Shown here: in pieces, positions 1-5,354 of the stretch
How the letters are laid out: each line of letters begins with the position of its first letter
Numbering within the stretch: position 1 is the first letter of the stretch
Assembly: GCA_007122945.1 (NCBI GenBank)
Contig: SKSP01000015.1
Span: 1 to 6,791, forward strand
Source: Ilumatobacteraceae bacterium
GTDB taxonomy: Bacteria > Actinomycetota > Acidimicrobiia > Acidimicrobiales > Ilumatobacteraceae
Length of the DNA stretch: 6,791 nucleotides
Reading direction: 5' to 3'
The notes under the pieces: model-generated
What the model was told of the DNA's origin: nothing
The model's database searches: none
What the model saw: the letters and a program-made list of their open reading frames with translations, nothing else
Position numbers and translations under genes: made by a program

Positions 1-27
1 ACCAACCAACACCAACCAACACCAACC
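1..27 (+). repeat. G-free ACCAACCAAC tandem repeat in the osmC leader
   Basis: Two exact copies of the 10-base unit ACCAACCAAC are followed by a partial third copy (ACCAACC). The stretch has no G on the plus strand and continues out of the window on the left. It ends 13 bases before the osmC start codon and should give an unstructured C/A-rich leader RNA. Its role is unknown. It resembles the G-free repeat upstream of the small ORF at 767. Confidence 0.75.
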
Positions 28-28
28 G

Positions 29-37
29 AAAGGGAAG
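29..37 (+). promoter_or_regulatory. Ribosome binding site of osmC
   Basis: The purine run AAAGGGAAG lies directly upstream of the ATG at 41; from its AAAGGG core to the ATG there are six bases. It supports this start codon. The surrounding CCGAAAGG box recurs before the small ORF at 767, and a related CGAAAGAGG precedes ahpC. Confidence 0.7.
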
Positions 38-40
38 TCC

Positions 41-613
41 ATGACCACCACCGAACCCATCTCCCGCAACGGCGTCGACGTCGCCGGGCTGTTCGCCACG
101 CTCGACGCGGTGAAGCAGGCGCCCGAGGCCGCCCAGTTCCAGTTCCGTGCCCACAACGAGTGGGTCAGCGGCACGCACAGCCGGTCGGAGATCTCCGACT
201 ACTTCGGCGTCGGCGAGGAGCGGGTCCACGAGCGGACCTTCGTGTTCGACGGAGACCACCCGGCCGTGCTGCTCGGGGAGGACGAGGGCCCGACCCCCGT
301 CGAGTTCGTGCTCCACGCCCTGGCGACGTGCCTGACCGCCGGCCTGGCGAACATCGCCTCGGCCCGCAAGGTCACCTTGAGCGAGGTCCGCTCGACGGTG
401 ACCGGCGACATCGACCTGAACGGCATCCTCGGTCTGAACCCCGAGGTGCGCAACGGCTACCAGAACGTGGCCGTGAAGTTCACCGTCAAGGGCGACGCCC
501 CCGAGTCGGTGCTGCGCGAGATCGTCGAGCAGTCACGTGCCCGCTCGGCCGTCTACGACGTCATCACCAACGGGGTGCCCGTCAGCATCGACGTCGCCAC
601 CGAGACGGTCTGA
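41..613 (+). CDS. OsmC-family peroxiredoxin-like protein, single cysteine
   Basis: This 190-residue protein has the OsmC/Ohr fold signature. A central helix carries the peroxidatic cysteine in LATCLTAG (C97), preceded by the family's E88 in PTPVEF, and the C-terminal half ends in a NGVPVSIDV strand. Known OsmC/Ohr proteins are cytoplasmic thiol peroxidases that reduce organic hydroperoxides with two cysteines. Here the position of the second cysteine (CPV in E. coli OsmC) reads SAV at residues 169-171, and C97 is the only cysteine in the protein. It therefore probably belongs to an OsmC-like subfamily that works by a one-cysteine mechanism, uses an external thiol, or is not a classical peroxidase. 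It is longer than E. coli OsmC (about 143 residues) because of an N-terminal extension of some 35 residues. The start is fixed by a good ribosome binding site. Its neighbours on the opposite strand form a peroxide-defence operon, which supports a redox role. Family assignment is firm; the exact substrate is unknown. Confidence 0.9.
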   Translation: MTTTEPISRNGVDVAGLFATLDAVKQAPEAAQFQFRAHNEWVSGTHSRSEISDYFGVGEERVHERTFVFDGDHPAVLLGEDEGPTPVEFVLHALATCLTAGLANIASARKVTLSEVRSTVTGDIDLNGILGLNPEVRNGYQNVAVKFTVKGDAPESVLREIVEQSRARSAVYDVITNGVPVSIDVATETV

Positions 614-636
614 CGTCGGCGACTCCCGCAACAGAC

Positions 637-692
637 CATCACCTCCCAACCATCACATCCCACCCATCACATCCCACCCATCACATCCCACC
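637..692 (+). repeat. 14-bp tandem repeat, four copies, G-free
   Basis: Three exact copies of CATCACATCCCACC occupy 651-692. A fourth, degenerate copy (CATCACCTCCCAAC, two mismatches) precedes them at 637-650. The repeat sits in a stretch with no G at all on the plus strand from 635 to 703. The period is not a multiple of three and no start codon serves it, so it is not coding. A long C-rich, G-free RNA just after a stop codon is what Rho utilisation sites look like; this is inference. Confidence 0.85.
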
Positions 693-703
693 CACACACC
701 ACC

Positions 704-743
704 GTGGCCCCGGGGCGGCGACTCCACGTCGCCCCGGGGCCAC
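704..743 (+). terminator. Strong GC hairpin between osmC and the small ORF
   Basis: An inverted repeat begins GTGGCCCCGGGGCGGCG (704-720) and ends with its complement (727-743), closing on a 6-base loop, ACTCCA. Of the 17 pairs, 16 are Watson-Crick and one is G-T. No T-run follows, so it is not a standard intrinsic terminator. It could be a U-less terminator, a block to 3' exonucleases stabilising the osmC mRNA, or an attenuator for the gene at 767. The C-rich stretch just upstream fits Rho-dependent termination followed by trimming back to the hairpin. The structure is certain on sequence; the function is inferred. Confidence 0.6.
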
Positions 744-753
744 CACCCACCCG

Positions 754-759
754 AAAGGA
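754..759 (+). promoter_or_regulatory. Ribosome binding site of the small ORF at 767
   Basis: AAAGGA lies seven bases before the ATG at 767, within the box CCGAAAGG that is also seen before osmC. It is the main reason for choosing ATG 767 over the alternative starts GTG 782 and ATG 812. Confidence 0.55.
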
Positions 760-766
760 CACCACC

Positions 767-943
767 ATGACCACGACCACCGTGAACATCGTCACCACGA
801 ACACGACCACCATGAACATCGCCGGAACCACCGCTGGTCGTCGCACGACCGTCCGTCAGCTCACCGACCGCGACGCGGACGGCCACCGCTACGCCGCACC
901 GTTCCGGGTGAGACGCCGCAGCGTCGCTCTGGCCATCGGGTGA
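767..943 (+). CDS. Small threonine-rich hypothetical protein, 58 aa
   Basis: I do not recognise this protein. It starts at an ATG with a well-spaced ribosome binding site and has strong G/C preference at third codon positions, as real genes here do. The first 17 residues are low-complexity (Thr, Asn, Val). The rest is hydrophilic, with a DRDADGHRY segment and an arginine cluster (RVRRRS) near the C-terminus. There is no membrane segment, signal peptide or cysteine. Its 5' end contains an 18-base near-perfect duplication (773-790 and 803-820), so the N-terminus may be recently expanded, and translation could also begin at ATG 812. A TGA ends it at 941-943, but the same frame stays open beyond, so it may be the first part of a broken longer gene (see the findings). 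A basic small protein or a remnant are both possible. Confidence 0.45.
   Translation: MTTTTVNIVTTNTTTMNIAGTTAGRRTTVRQLTDRDADGHRYAAPFRVRRRSVALAIG
773..820 (+). repeat. 18-bp direct repeat at the start of the small ORF
   Basis: ACGACCACCGTGAACATC at 773-790 recurs at 803-820 with one change (GTG becomes ATG). The copies are 30 bases apart, so the duplication keeps the frame and encodes TTTVNI / TTTMNI. It creates an extra possible start codon at 812. Confidence 0.8.
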
Positions 944-958
944 CGCAGGGAGCCGAAC

Positions 959-1078
959 GTGCCCACCAGTCCCACCTCCAAGCTGGCCCCCATCCGGCAC
1001 CGCCTCCCGCGGCGAGCCCCGGTCAACCCCTTCGACGCGGCATCGGCGCTGTCGCTGGCCCGCGACGCGCGGCCGTGA
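959..1078 (+). CDS. Possible 39-aa hypothetical ORF (GTG start)
   Basis: This tentative mini-gene begins at GTG 959, six bases after an AGGGAG ribosome-binding-like site (947-952) and 15 bases after the stop of the preceding small ORF. Third codon positions are almost all G or C, as in genes here. The product would be basic and proline/arginine-rich (KLAPIRHRLPRRAPV), ending in a helix-like NPFDAASALSLARDARP stretch. No family is recognised. It shares its frame with both the ORF at 767 and the GNAT gene at 1124, so it may be a middle fragment of a gene broken by TGA codons rather than a gene of its own. Confidence 0.3.
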   Translation: MPTSPTSKLAPIRHRLPRRAPVNPFDAASALSLARDARP

Positions 1079-1123
1079 CCAGGTCGACGCCGCGCGGAGG
1101 GGGACCGGCGGCCCGACCCGGCG

Positions 1124-1594
1124 GTGGCCGCGTCCGGCGTCGCCGAGATCCGGTACGCGGGCCCCGGCGACGCCGCCGCGCTGACCGACTTCTACGAGTC
1201 GCTCGACGACGAGTCGCGGTACCGCCGCTTCCTGCAACCCGTCCCCCGGGTCGCACCAGCGATGGCCGACCACGTGCTCACCCCGCCGAACGCCGTGCTG
1301 GTGGCCGTCGACCTCGACGGTGCCGTCGTCGCCGAGACGGTGTTCGCCCCACCGCGCCGACCCGATCGGATCGCCGAGATCGCCTACGCCGTCGCACCGA
1401 CGTTCCGCCGTCGCGGCCTCGCCCGGTCGATGGTCGCGCAGGTCCTCGACGACGCCCGGCGCGACGGGGTCCGCGAGGTCGAGGCGATGATCGGTGCGGA
1501 CAACCGTCCGTCGGTCGCCCTGATGCGATCGTTCGGCGCCCGGATCCGCTACGACGACGGCGCCCTGATGGCGCACCTCGACCTCAGCGGTTGA
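1124..1594 (+). CDS. GNAT-family N-acetyltransferase
   Basis: This 156-residue protein has a full single GNAT domain. The N-terminal EIRYAGPGDAAAL strand-helix leads to FYESLDDESRYRRF (residues 23-36), a segment typical of GNAT domains related to Pat-type protein lysine acetyltransferases. Motif A, which binds the acetyl-CoA pyrophosphate, is VAPTFRRRGLA (90-100), followed by its helix. The C-terminal part holds the usual N-R-P-S-V-A-L-M-R-S-F-G segment (127-138). It would transfer an acetyl group from acetyl-CoA to an amine or lysine; the acceptor is unknown. No cyclic-nucleotide or amino-acid-binding domain is attached, unlike mycobacterial Pat enzymes. The GTG start is uncertain: the best purine-rich site (GGAGGGGG, 1096-1103) is 20 bases away, too far for a normal ribosome binding site, and the frame is open upstream to 1079. 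Its 3' end overlaps oxyR by 11 bp. Confidence 0.85.
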   Translation: MAASGVAEIRYAGPGDAAALTDFYESLDDESRYRRFLQPVPRVAPAMADHVLTPPNAVLVAVDLDGAVVAETVFAPPRRPDRIAEIAYAVAPTFRRRGLARSMVAQVLDDARRDGVREVEAMIGADNRPSVALMRSFGARIRYDDGALMAHLDLSG

Positions 1595-2495
1595 CGCGCA
1601 CCACGTTCTCCAACCGCTCGCGGATCACCTCGGCGAGGCGGGGGAGGAACTCGCGGTACGGGTTGGTCCTCCGCCAGAACATGGCGATCCGCCGGCTCGG
1701 GGCGGGCTCGGCGAAGCGGACGAGCCGGACACCGTCGGACGTCGGCGCCGGTGGCGACACGGCCAGCTCCGGGAGCAAGGTGATCCCCACGCCGGCCGCC
1801 ACCATCTGGCGCAGCGTCTCCAGGCTCGTGGCCCGGAAGCCCGATCGTTCGTCGGCGCCGGCGAGCCGGCACACCGACAACGCCTGCTCGCGCAGGCAGT
1901 GGCCGTCCTCGAGCAGCAGGAGCCGTTCGCCGGCGAGCACGTCGGTGGTGACCGGCGCGTCGGTGGCGGCGAGCGGGTGGTCGACGGGGACCGCCAGGAC
2001 GAAGTCCTCCTCGAACAGGTCCTCGTCGTGCAGTTGATCGTCGTGCACCGGGCGGGCGAGCAGGCCCACGTCGAGCTCGCCCGAACGGAGTCGGTCGTGC
2101 ACGACCTCGGTCTTCTCCTCCGCGAGCAGCAGCTCGAGGTGCGGGAACCGTTGGTGGATCGCGGGCACGACGTGGGGGAGGAGGTAGGGGCCCAGCGTCG
2201 GGAACAGCCCGATGCGGAGGCTGCCCGACTCGGGGTCGTTCGCCAGCCTGGCGAGGTGGCGGATCGTGTCGGCCTCGCGGAGCGCCGACCGGGCGTGTTC
2301 GAGGATCGCTTCGCCCGCCGCGGTGAGCAACACCTGGCGGGGGTTGCGTTCGAACAGCTCGATGCCGAGGTCGCGCTCGAGCTTCTTGATCTGCGTGGAC
2401 AACGTCGGCTGGCTGACGTGGCAGGCCTCGGCGGCCCGACCGAAGTGGCGGTGCTCCGCCACCGCGACCAGGTATTCGAGGTCCCGCAGGTTCAC
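1584..2495 (-). CDS. oxyR: OxyR, LysR-type hydrogen peroxide sensor
   Basis: This 303-residue LysR-family regulator has an N-terminal winged helix-turn-helix (about 1-60, with FGRAAEACHVSQPTLSTQIK) and a C-terminal regulatory domain. The diagnostic element is LLLLEDGHCLREQALSVC, with C200 and C209 nine residues apart, matching the peroxide-sensing C199 and C208 of E. coli OxyR. In the family, peroxide oxidises the first cysteine, a disulfide forms, and the DNA-bound tetramer activates ahpCF, catalase and related genes. Another cysteine, C25, lies in the DNA-binding domain. Translation starts at GTG (2493-2495), with one base between the ahpF stop and this start and no visible ribosome binding site, so it is probably translationally coupled to ahpF. 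As the last gene of the ahpCF transcript it would rise with its own targets. Length and motifs are complete. Confidence 0.95.
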   Translation of the reverse strand: MNLRDLEYLVAVAEHRHFGRAAEACHVSQPTLSTQIKKLERDLGIELFERNPRQVLLTAAGEAILEHARSALREADTIRHLARLANDPESGSLRIGLFPTLGPYLLPHVVPAIHQRFPHLELLLAEEKTEVVHDRLRSGELDVGLLARPVHDDQLHDEDLFEEDFVLAVPVDHPLAATDAPVTTDVLAGERLLLLEDGHCLREQALSVCRLAGADERSGFRATSLETLRQMVAAGVGITLLPELAVSPPAPTSDGVRLVRFAEPAPSRRIAMFWRRTNPYREFLPRLAEVIRERLENVVRVNR

Positions 2496-2496
2496 G

Positions 2497-4104
2497 TCAG
2501 GCCGGCACCGGTTCGGCGGTGGGATCGGAGGCGACGAGCGGGCTGCGGATGAGGTGGTCGAAGGCGCTCAACGCGGCGGTGGAACCGGCACCGAGGGCGA
2601 TCACGATCTGTTTGTACGGGACGGTCGTGCAGTCCCCGGCGGCGAACACGCCGGGGACCGACGTGCGCCCGTGGTCGTCGATGACGACCTCGCCGCGGTC
2701 CGACAGCTCGACCGTGCCCTCCAGCCACTCGGTGTTCGGGAGCAGGCCGATCTGCACGAAGATGCCGGCGACCTCGAGACGGTGGCTGGCGTCGTCGGTG
2801 CGGTCGGTGTAGCGCAGGCCGGTGACCTTCGTACCGTCCCCGACGACCTCGGTGGTCATCGCACTCACGACCACCTCGGTGTTCGGCAGGCTGCGGAGCT
2901 TGCGCTGCAGCACGTCGTCGGCGCGGAGCTCGTCCGCGAACTCGAGCAACGTGACGTGCTCGACCACGCCGGCGAGGTCGATCGCCGCCTCGACGCCGGA
3001 GTTGCCGCCGCCGATCACGGCGACCTCCTTCCCCTTGAACAGCGGACCGTCACAATGGGGACAATACGTGACCCCGCGGTTGCGGTACTCCTTCTCGCCG
3101 GGGACGCCCATCGAGCGCCACCGGGCCCCGGTCGACACCACCACGGTCCGCGACGCGAGCGTGGCGCCGTTCTCGAGCTGCACGGTGACGAGGCCGCCGT
3201 CGGCGTCGGCGGGGACGAGGCGGGTCGCCCGCTGCAGCTTCATCACGTCGACCTCGTACTCGTGCACGTGCTGCTCGAGCGCGGTCGCCAGCTTGGGCCC
3301 TTCGGTGTACGGCACCGACACGAAGTTCTCGATGCCCATCGTGTCGAGCACCTGGCCCCCGAAGCGCTCCGTGACGACGCCCGTGCGGATGCCCTTGCGT
3401 GCGGCGTACACCGCGGACGCGGCGCCCGCCGGCCCACCGCCGACCACGAGGACGTCGAAGGGGTCCTTCGCGTCGATCTCGCTCGCGGCGCGGGCTGCGG
3501 CCCCGGTGTCGAGCCGGGCGACGATCTCCTCGAGCGACATGCGCCCCTGCCCGAACAGCTCGCCGTTCAGGTAGACGGTCGGCACGGCCATGACCTGCCG
3601 CTCGTCGACCTCGTCCTGGTTGAGCGCCCCGTCGATGGCGACGTGTCGGACGTTCGGGTTCAGCACGCTCATCGCGTTGAGCGCCTGGACGACGTCGGGA
3701 CAGTTCTGGCACGACAGCGACATGTACGTCTCGAACACGTACTCGCCGGCGAGCCCGCGCACCTGGTCGGCGGCCTCCTCGGTGACCTTGGGAGGGTGAC
3801 CGCCGACCTGCAGGAGCGCGAGCACGAGCGAGGTGAACTCGTGGCCGAGCGGGATCCCGGCGAAGCGGACGCCGACGTCGGTACCTACCCGCTCGATCGA
3901 GAACGAGGGGGACCGCCCCTCGGCACCGGGGTCGTCGTCGCGACGCTCGACGTCGATGACGTCCGACAGCGCCGCGATCTCGGTGAGCAACTCCCACAGC
4001 TCGGCCGACTTCGGGCCGTCGTCGAGCGATGCGGCCAGCACGATCGGATGGCTGATCTTGTCGAGGTGGGCGGAGAGCTGCGCGGTGAGGTTCGCGTCGA
4101 GCAC
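2497..4104 (-). CDS. ahpF: AhpF, alkyl hydroperoxide reductase flavoprotein subunit
   Basis: This 535-residue protein has the complete AhpF layout. An N-terminal double thioredoxin-fold domain (about 1-200) carries the redox pair CQNC (C132/C135). It is followed by a thioredoxin-reductase-like core with FAD-binding GGGPAG (222-227), the catalytic disulfide CPHC (C348/C351), pyridine-nucleotide-binding GGGNSG (365-370) and the second FAD motif FAAGDC (487-492). AhpF takes electrons from NADH (NADPH in some relatives) through FAD and the two disulfides to reduce oxidised AhpC in the cytoplasm. E. coli AhpF is 521 residues; the small excess is a C-terminal tail. It starts at GTG (4102-4104) behind GAGAGGA with a six-base gap. 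It lies 75 bp downstream of ahpC and one base upstream of oxyR, so the three genes are very probably co-transcribed. Many actinobacteria reduce AhpC with AhpD, so a full AhpF is worth noting for this likely lineage. Confidence 0.96.
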   Translation of the reverse strand: MLDANLTAQLSAHLDKISHPIVLAASLDDGPKSAELWELLTEIAALSDVIDVERRDDDPGAEGRSPSFSIERVGTDVGVRFAGIPLGHEFTSLVLALLQVGGHPPKVTEEAADQVRGLAGEYVFETYMSLSCQNCPDVVQALNAMSVLNPNVRHVAIDGALNQDEVDERQVMAVPTVYLNGELFGQGRMSLEEIVARLDTGAAARAASEIDAKDPFDVLVVGGGPAGAASAVYAARKGIRTGVVTERFGGQVLDTMGIENFVSVPYTEGPKLATALEQHVHEYEVDVMKLQRATRLVPADADGGLVTVQLENGATLASRTVVVSTGARWRSMGVPGEKEYRNRGVTYCPHCDGPLFKGKEVAVIGGGNSGVEAAIDLAGVVEHVTLLEFADELRADDVLQRKLRSLPNTEVVVSAMTTEVVGDGTKVTGLRYTDRTDDASHRLEVAGIFVQIGLLPNTEWLEGTVELSDRGEVVIDDHGRTSVPGVFAAGDCTTVPYKQIVIALGAGSTAALSAFDHLIRSPLVASDPTAEPVPA

Positions 4105-4110
4105 GGTGGA

Positions 4111-4117
4111 TCCTCTC
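4111..4117 (-). promoter_or_regulatory. Ribosome binding site of ahpF
   Basis: On the minus strand GAGAGGA precedes the GTG start at 4104 by six bases. It supports a non-ATG start for AhpF. Confidence 0.65.
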
Positions 4118-4160
4118 GGGGAGCGGGTGGGGATGGGGTCTGGTGGAGAGGGAGGGGCGT
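4118..4160 (-). other. C-rich, G-poor spacer between ahpC and ahpF
   Basis: Read in the mRNA sense, this 43-base stretch contains 29 C and only 3 G and has no stable hairpin that I can see. It sits inside the ahpC-ahpF intergenic region just before the ahpF ribosome binding site. Such composition is typical of Rho utilisation sites and could lower ahpF expression relative to ahpC. Composition is observed; the role is inferred. Confidence 0.4.
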
Positions 4161-4179
4161 GACGGGCGGTGTCGGCCGG

Positions 4180-4743
4180 TCAGATCTTGCCGACGAGGTC
4201 GAGCGAGGGCGACAGCGTGTCGTCTCCGTCCTCCCACTTCGCCGGGCAGACCTCGCCCGGGTGCTCGCGCACGTACTGGGCGGCCTTGATCTTGCGGAGC
4301 AGCTCGACGGCGTTGCGGCCGACACCTTCGGGGGTGATCTCGACGAGCTGGATGACGCCGTCGGGGTCGATCACGAACGTGCCGCGGTCGGCGAGCCCCT
4401 CGTCGTCGCGCATGTTGTCGAAGTTGCGGGTGATCGTGCCGGTCGGGTCGGCGATCATCGGGTAGCGGATCTTGCCGATCGTGTCGGACGCGGCATGCCA
4501 CGCCTTGTGGACGAAGTGCGTGTCGGTCGACACCGAGTAGACCTCGACGCCGAGGCGCTGGAACTCGGCGTAGTTGTCGGCCAGGTCGCCGAGCTCGGTC
4601 GGGCACACGAACGTGAAGTCGGCCGGGTAGAAGAACACCACCGACCACTTCCCCTTCAGGTCGGCGTCGCTGATCTCGACGAACTCGCCGTCGTGGAAGG
4701 CGGTTGCGGTGAAGGGGACGATCTCGGTGCTGATGACGGACAT
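4180..4743 (-). CDS. ahpC: AhpC, alkyl hydroperoxide reductase peroxiredoxin subunit
   Basis: This typical 2-Cys peroxiredoxin has 187 residues, the same length as E. coli AhpC. The peroxidatic cysteine is C47 in DFTFVCPTE and the resolving cysteine is C166 in GEVCPAKW, at the same positions as in the E. coli enzyme. The active-site arginine is R120 in LADRGTF, and the C-terminus [11 protein letters not shown] closely follows the enterobacterial form. It reduces hydrogen peroxide, organic hydroperoxides and peroxynitrite in the cytoplasm, and AhpF recycles it. The ATG start has an AAAGAGG site five bases upstream. It is the first gene of an apparent ahpC-ahpF-oxyR operon and is transcribed divergently from the hsp20 gene at 4915. 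A possible OxyR-binding dyad lies 71-96 bases before its start. Confidence 0.97.
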   Translation of the reverse strand: MSVISTEIVPFTATAFHDGEFVEISDADLKGKWSVVFFYPADFTFVCPTELGDLADNYAEFQRLGVEVYSVSTDTHFVHKAWHAASDTIGKIRYPMIADPTGTITRNFDNMRDDEGLADRGTFVIDPDGVIQLVEITPEGVGRNAVELLRKIKAAQYVREHPGEVCPAKWEDGDDTLSPSLDLVGKI

Positions 4744-4748
4744 GACGA

Positions 4749-4755
4749 CCTCTTT
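4749..4755 (-). promoter_or_regulatory. Ribosome binding site of ahpC
   Basis: AAAGAGG on the minus strand lies five bases before the ahpC ATG. It overlaps the end of the second unit of a duplicated leader sequence. Confidence 0.7.
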
Positions 4756-4777
4756 CGTTCGGGGTTTTCGTTCGGGG
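4753..4777 (-). repeat. Duplicated 12-bp unit in the ahpC leader
   Basis: CCCCGAACGAAA on the minus strand occurs twice (4777-4766 and 4764-4753) with one base between, a period of 13. The copy nearer the gene runs into the ribosome binding site; the distal copy ends in AAAACC instead. It could be a replication-slippage duplication or a short regulatory element. Confidence 0.75.
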
Positions 4778-4813
4778 GATTGCTGTCATCGATCACGTTA
4801 TGGTGGATCGATA

Positions 4814-4842
4814 GATAGCGAACATGAATTGGTCGTATCGCT
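4814..4842. promoter_or_regulatory. Candidate OxyR operator / ahpC promoter-upstream dyad
   Basis: The 171-bp divergent region between ahpC and hsp20 contains a nested imperfect dyad: GATA at 4814-4817 mirrored by TATC at 4836-4839, and AGCGA at 4817-4821 mirrored by TCGCT at 4838-4842. E. coli OxyR sites are built from ATAG/CTAT half-sites spaced about one helical turn apart, and LysR regulators usually bind just upstream of, or over, the -35 element. The part nearest ahpC is the AT-richest stretch of the spacer; a weak -10-like CATAAC reads on the minus strand at 4802-4797. The match to OxyR consensus is only partial, so placement rests mainly on context. Confidence 0.35.
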
Positions 4843-4896
4843 CCGATCGACGGCACCGATGACCACGTGGATCTGGAAGACTGATCCGGACGCCTC

Positions 4897-4906
4897 GAGG
4901 AGGGAG
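4897..4906 (+). promoter_or_regulatory. Ribosome binding site of hsp20
   Basis: GAGGAGGGAG, a strong Shine-Dalgarno match, ends eight bases before the ATG at 4915 and fixes that start. Confidence 0.8.
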
Positions 4907-4914
4907 CGCACACG

Positions 4915-5310
4915 ATGTCCGAGACGAGCAACGACCGCCCCGACCACGCGACCGTGGTCGAGGCCACCGAGGCGGCGGCCGCGTCGATGCGGCTGCAACG
5001 GGTGCCGATCAACGCCTACACCACGTCGGAGGCACTCGTGATCGTGTCCCCGCTCCCTGCGGTGCGCGCCTCCGACGTCGAGGTCGAGCTCGGGCCCGAG
5101 GTGGTCCGCTTCGTCGCCCGCCTCCGGAGCGCGGGGCCGCGGGAGTACCTCGTCAACGAATGGGACTACGGCGGGTACGAGCGCGAGTTCGAGCTGCCCG
5201 ACGGCTTCGGCGGTGGGGTGGAGGCCGTGCTCGCCAACGGCCAGCTCACCGTCCGGGTGTTGCGCGGACGCGTCGACGAGCCCGTGCGCATCGAACCCAC
5301 CGAGCGCTGA
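4915..5310 (+). CDS. Small heat-shock protein (Hsp20 / alpha-crystallin family)
   Basis: This 131-residue protein has an alpha-crystallin domain at about residues 30-117. It opens with VPINAYTTSEALVIVSPLP, runs through beta strands with REYLVNEWDYGGYEREFELP, and ends with the family signature AVLANGQLTVRVLRG (104-118). A VRI triplet at 124-126 matches the C-terminal I/V-x-I/V motif that docks into neighbouring subunits. Such proteins form cytoplasmic oligomers that bind unfolding proteins without ATP and pass them to DnaK/ClpB. The N-terminal arm (about 30 residues, with an alanine-rich helix) is short. The start has a strong ribosome binding site. It is divergent from ahpC and followed 44 bp later by a small membrane-protein gene. 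I see no HrcA (CIRCE) or HspR (HAIR) operator upstream, so control by OxyR or an alternative sigma factor through the shared region is possible but unproven. Confidence 0.88.
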   Translation: MSETSNDRPDHATVVEATEAAAASMRLQRVPINAYTTSEALVIVSPLPAVRASDVEVELGPEVVRFVARLRSAGPREYLVNEWDYGGYEREFELPDGFGGGVEAVLANGQLTVRVLRGRVDEPVRIEPTER

Positions 5311-5319
5311 GCCGGGCCG

Positions 5320-5354
5320 GGTTCACCCGCCGCCGCGCGGGGTATCGGTGAACC
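5320..5354 (+). repeat. 8-bp inverted repeat abutting the start codon
   Basis: GGTTCACC (5320-5327) is perfectly mirrored by GGTGAACC (5347-5354), with 19 bases between and the right arm touching the ATG at 5355. In RNA read from hsp20 it would form a stem that covers the SD-like GGTGA. In DNA it coincides with the proposed promoter. There is no T-run, so it is not a classical terminator. Confidence 0.65.
5321..5345 (+). promoter_or_regulatory. Candidate SigF/SigB-type general-stress promoter
   Basis: GTTC (5321-5324, preceded by G) and GGGTAT (5340-5345) are 15 bases apart. Mycobacterial SigF promoters are described as GTTT-N15-17-GGGTAT, and Streptomyces SigB promoters as GNNT-N14-16-GGGTAY. 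The -10 matches fully and the -35 differs at one base from the SigF form. Transcription would start about six to nine bases after the -10, at or just before the ATG at 5355, giving a nearly leaderless message. Confidence 0.45.

Noticed and set aside
637..692. CRISPR array
   Set aside because: The units are contiguous 14-mers without spacers, so this is a simple tandem repeat.
941..943. TGA as a selenocysteine codon in the 767-1594 frame
   Set aside because: No redox motif surrounds it, the downstream bases show no convincing SECIS-like stem, and neither flanking peptide belongs to a selenoprotein family.
160..2037. Very long plus-strand open frame (625 codons) across osmC, the GNAT gene and part of oxyR
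   Set aside because: The product is arginine/proline-rich low-complexity sequence without domains, in the wrong frame over three recognisable genes. It is an artefact of high GC.
2212..4818. 868-codon plus-strand frame antisense to oxyR, ahpF and ahpC
   Set aside because: It mirrors three well-supported minus-strand genes with full catalytic motifs. Its Val/Asp/Arg/Gly-rich composition is typical of the antisense of high-GC genes.
4744..4914. HrcA (CIRCE) or HspR (HAIR) heat-shock operator upstream of hsp20
   Set aside because: Neither the CIRCE arms (TTAGCACTC / GAGTGCTAA) nor the HAIR arms (CTTGAGT / ACTCAAG) can be found in this spacer.
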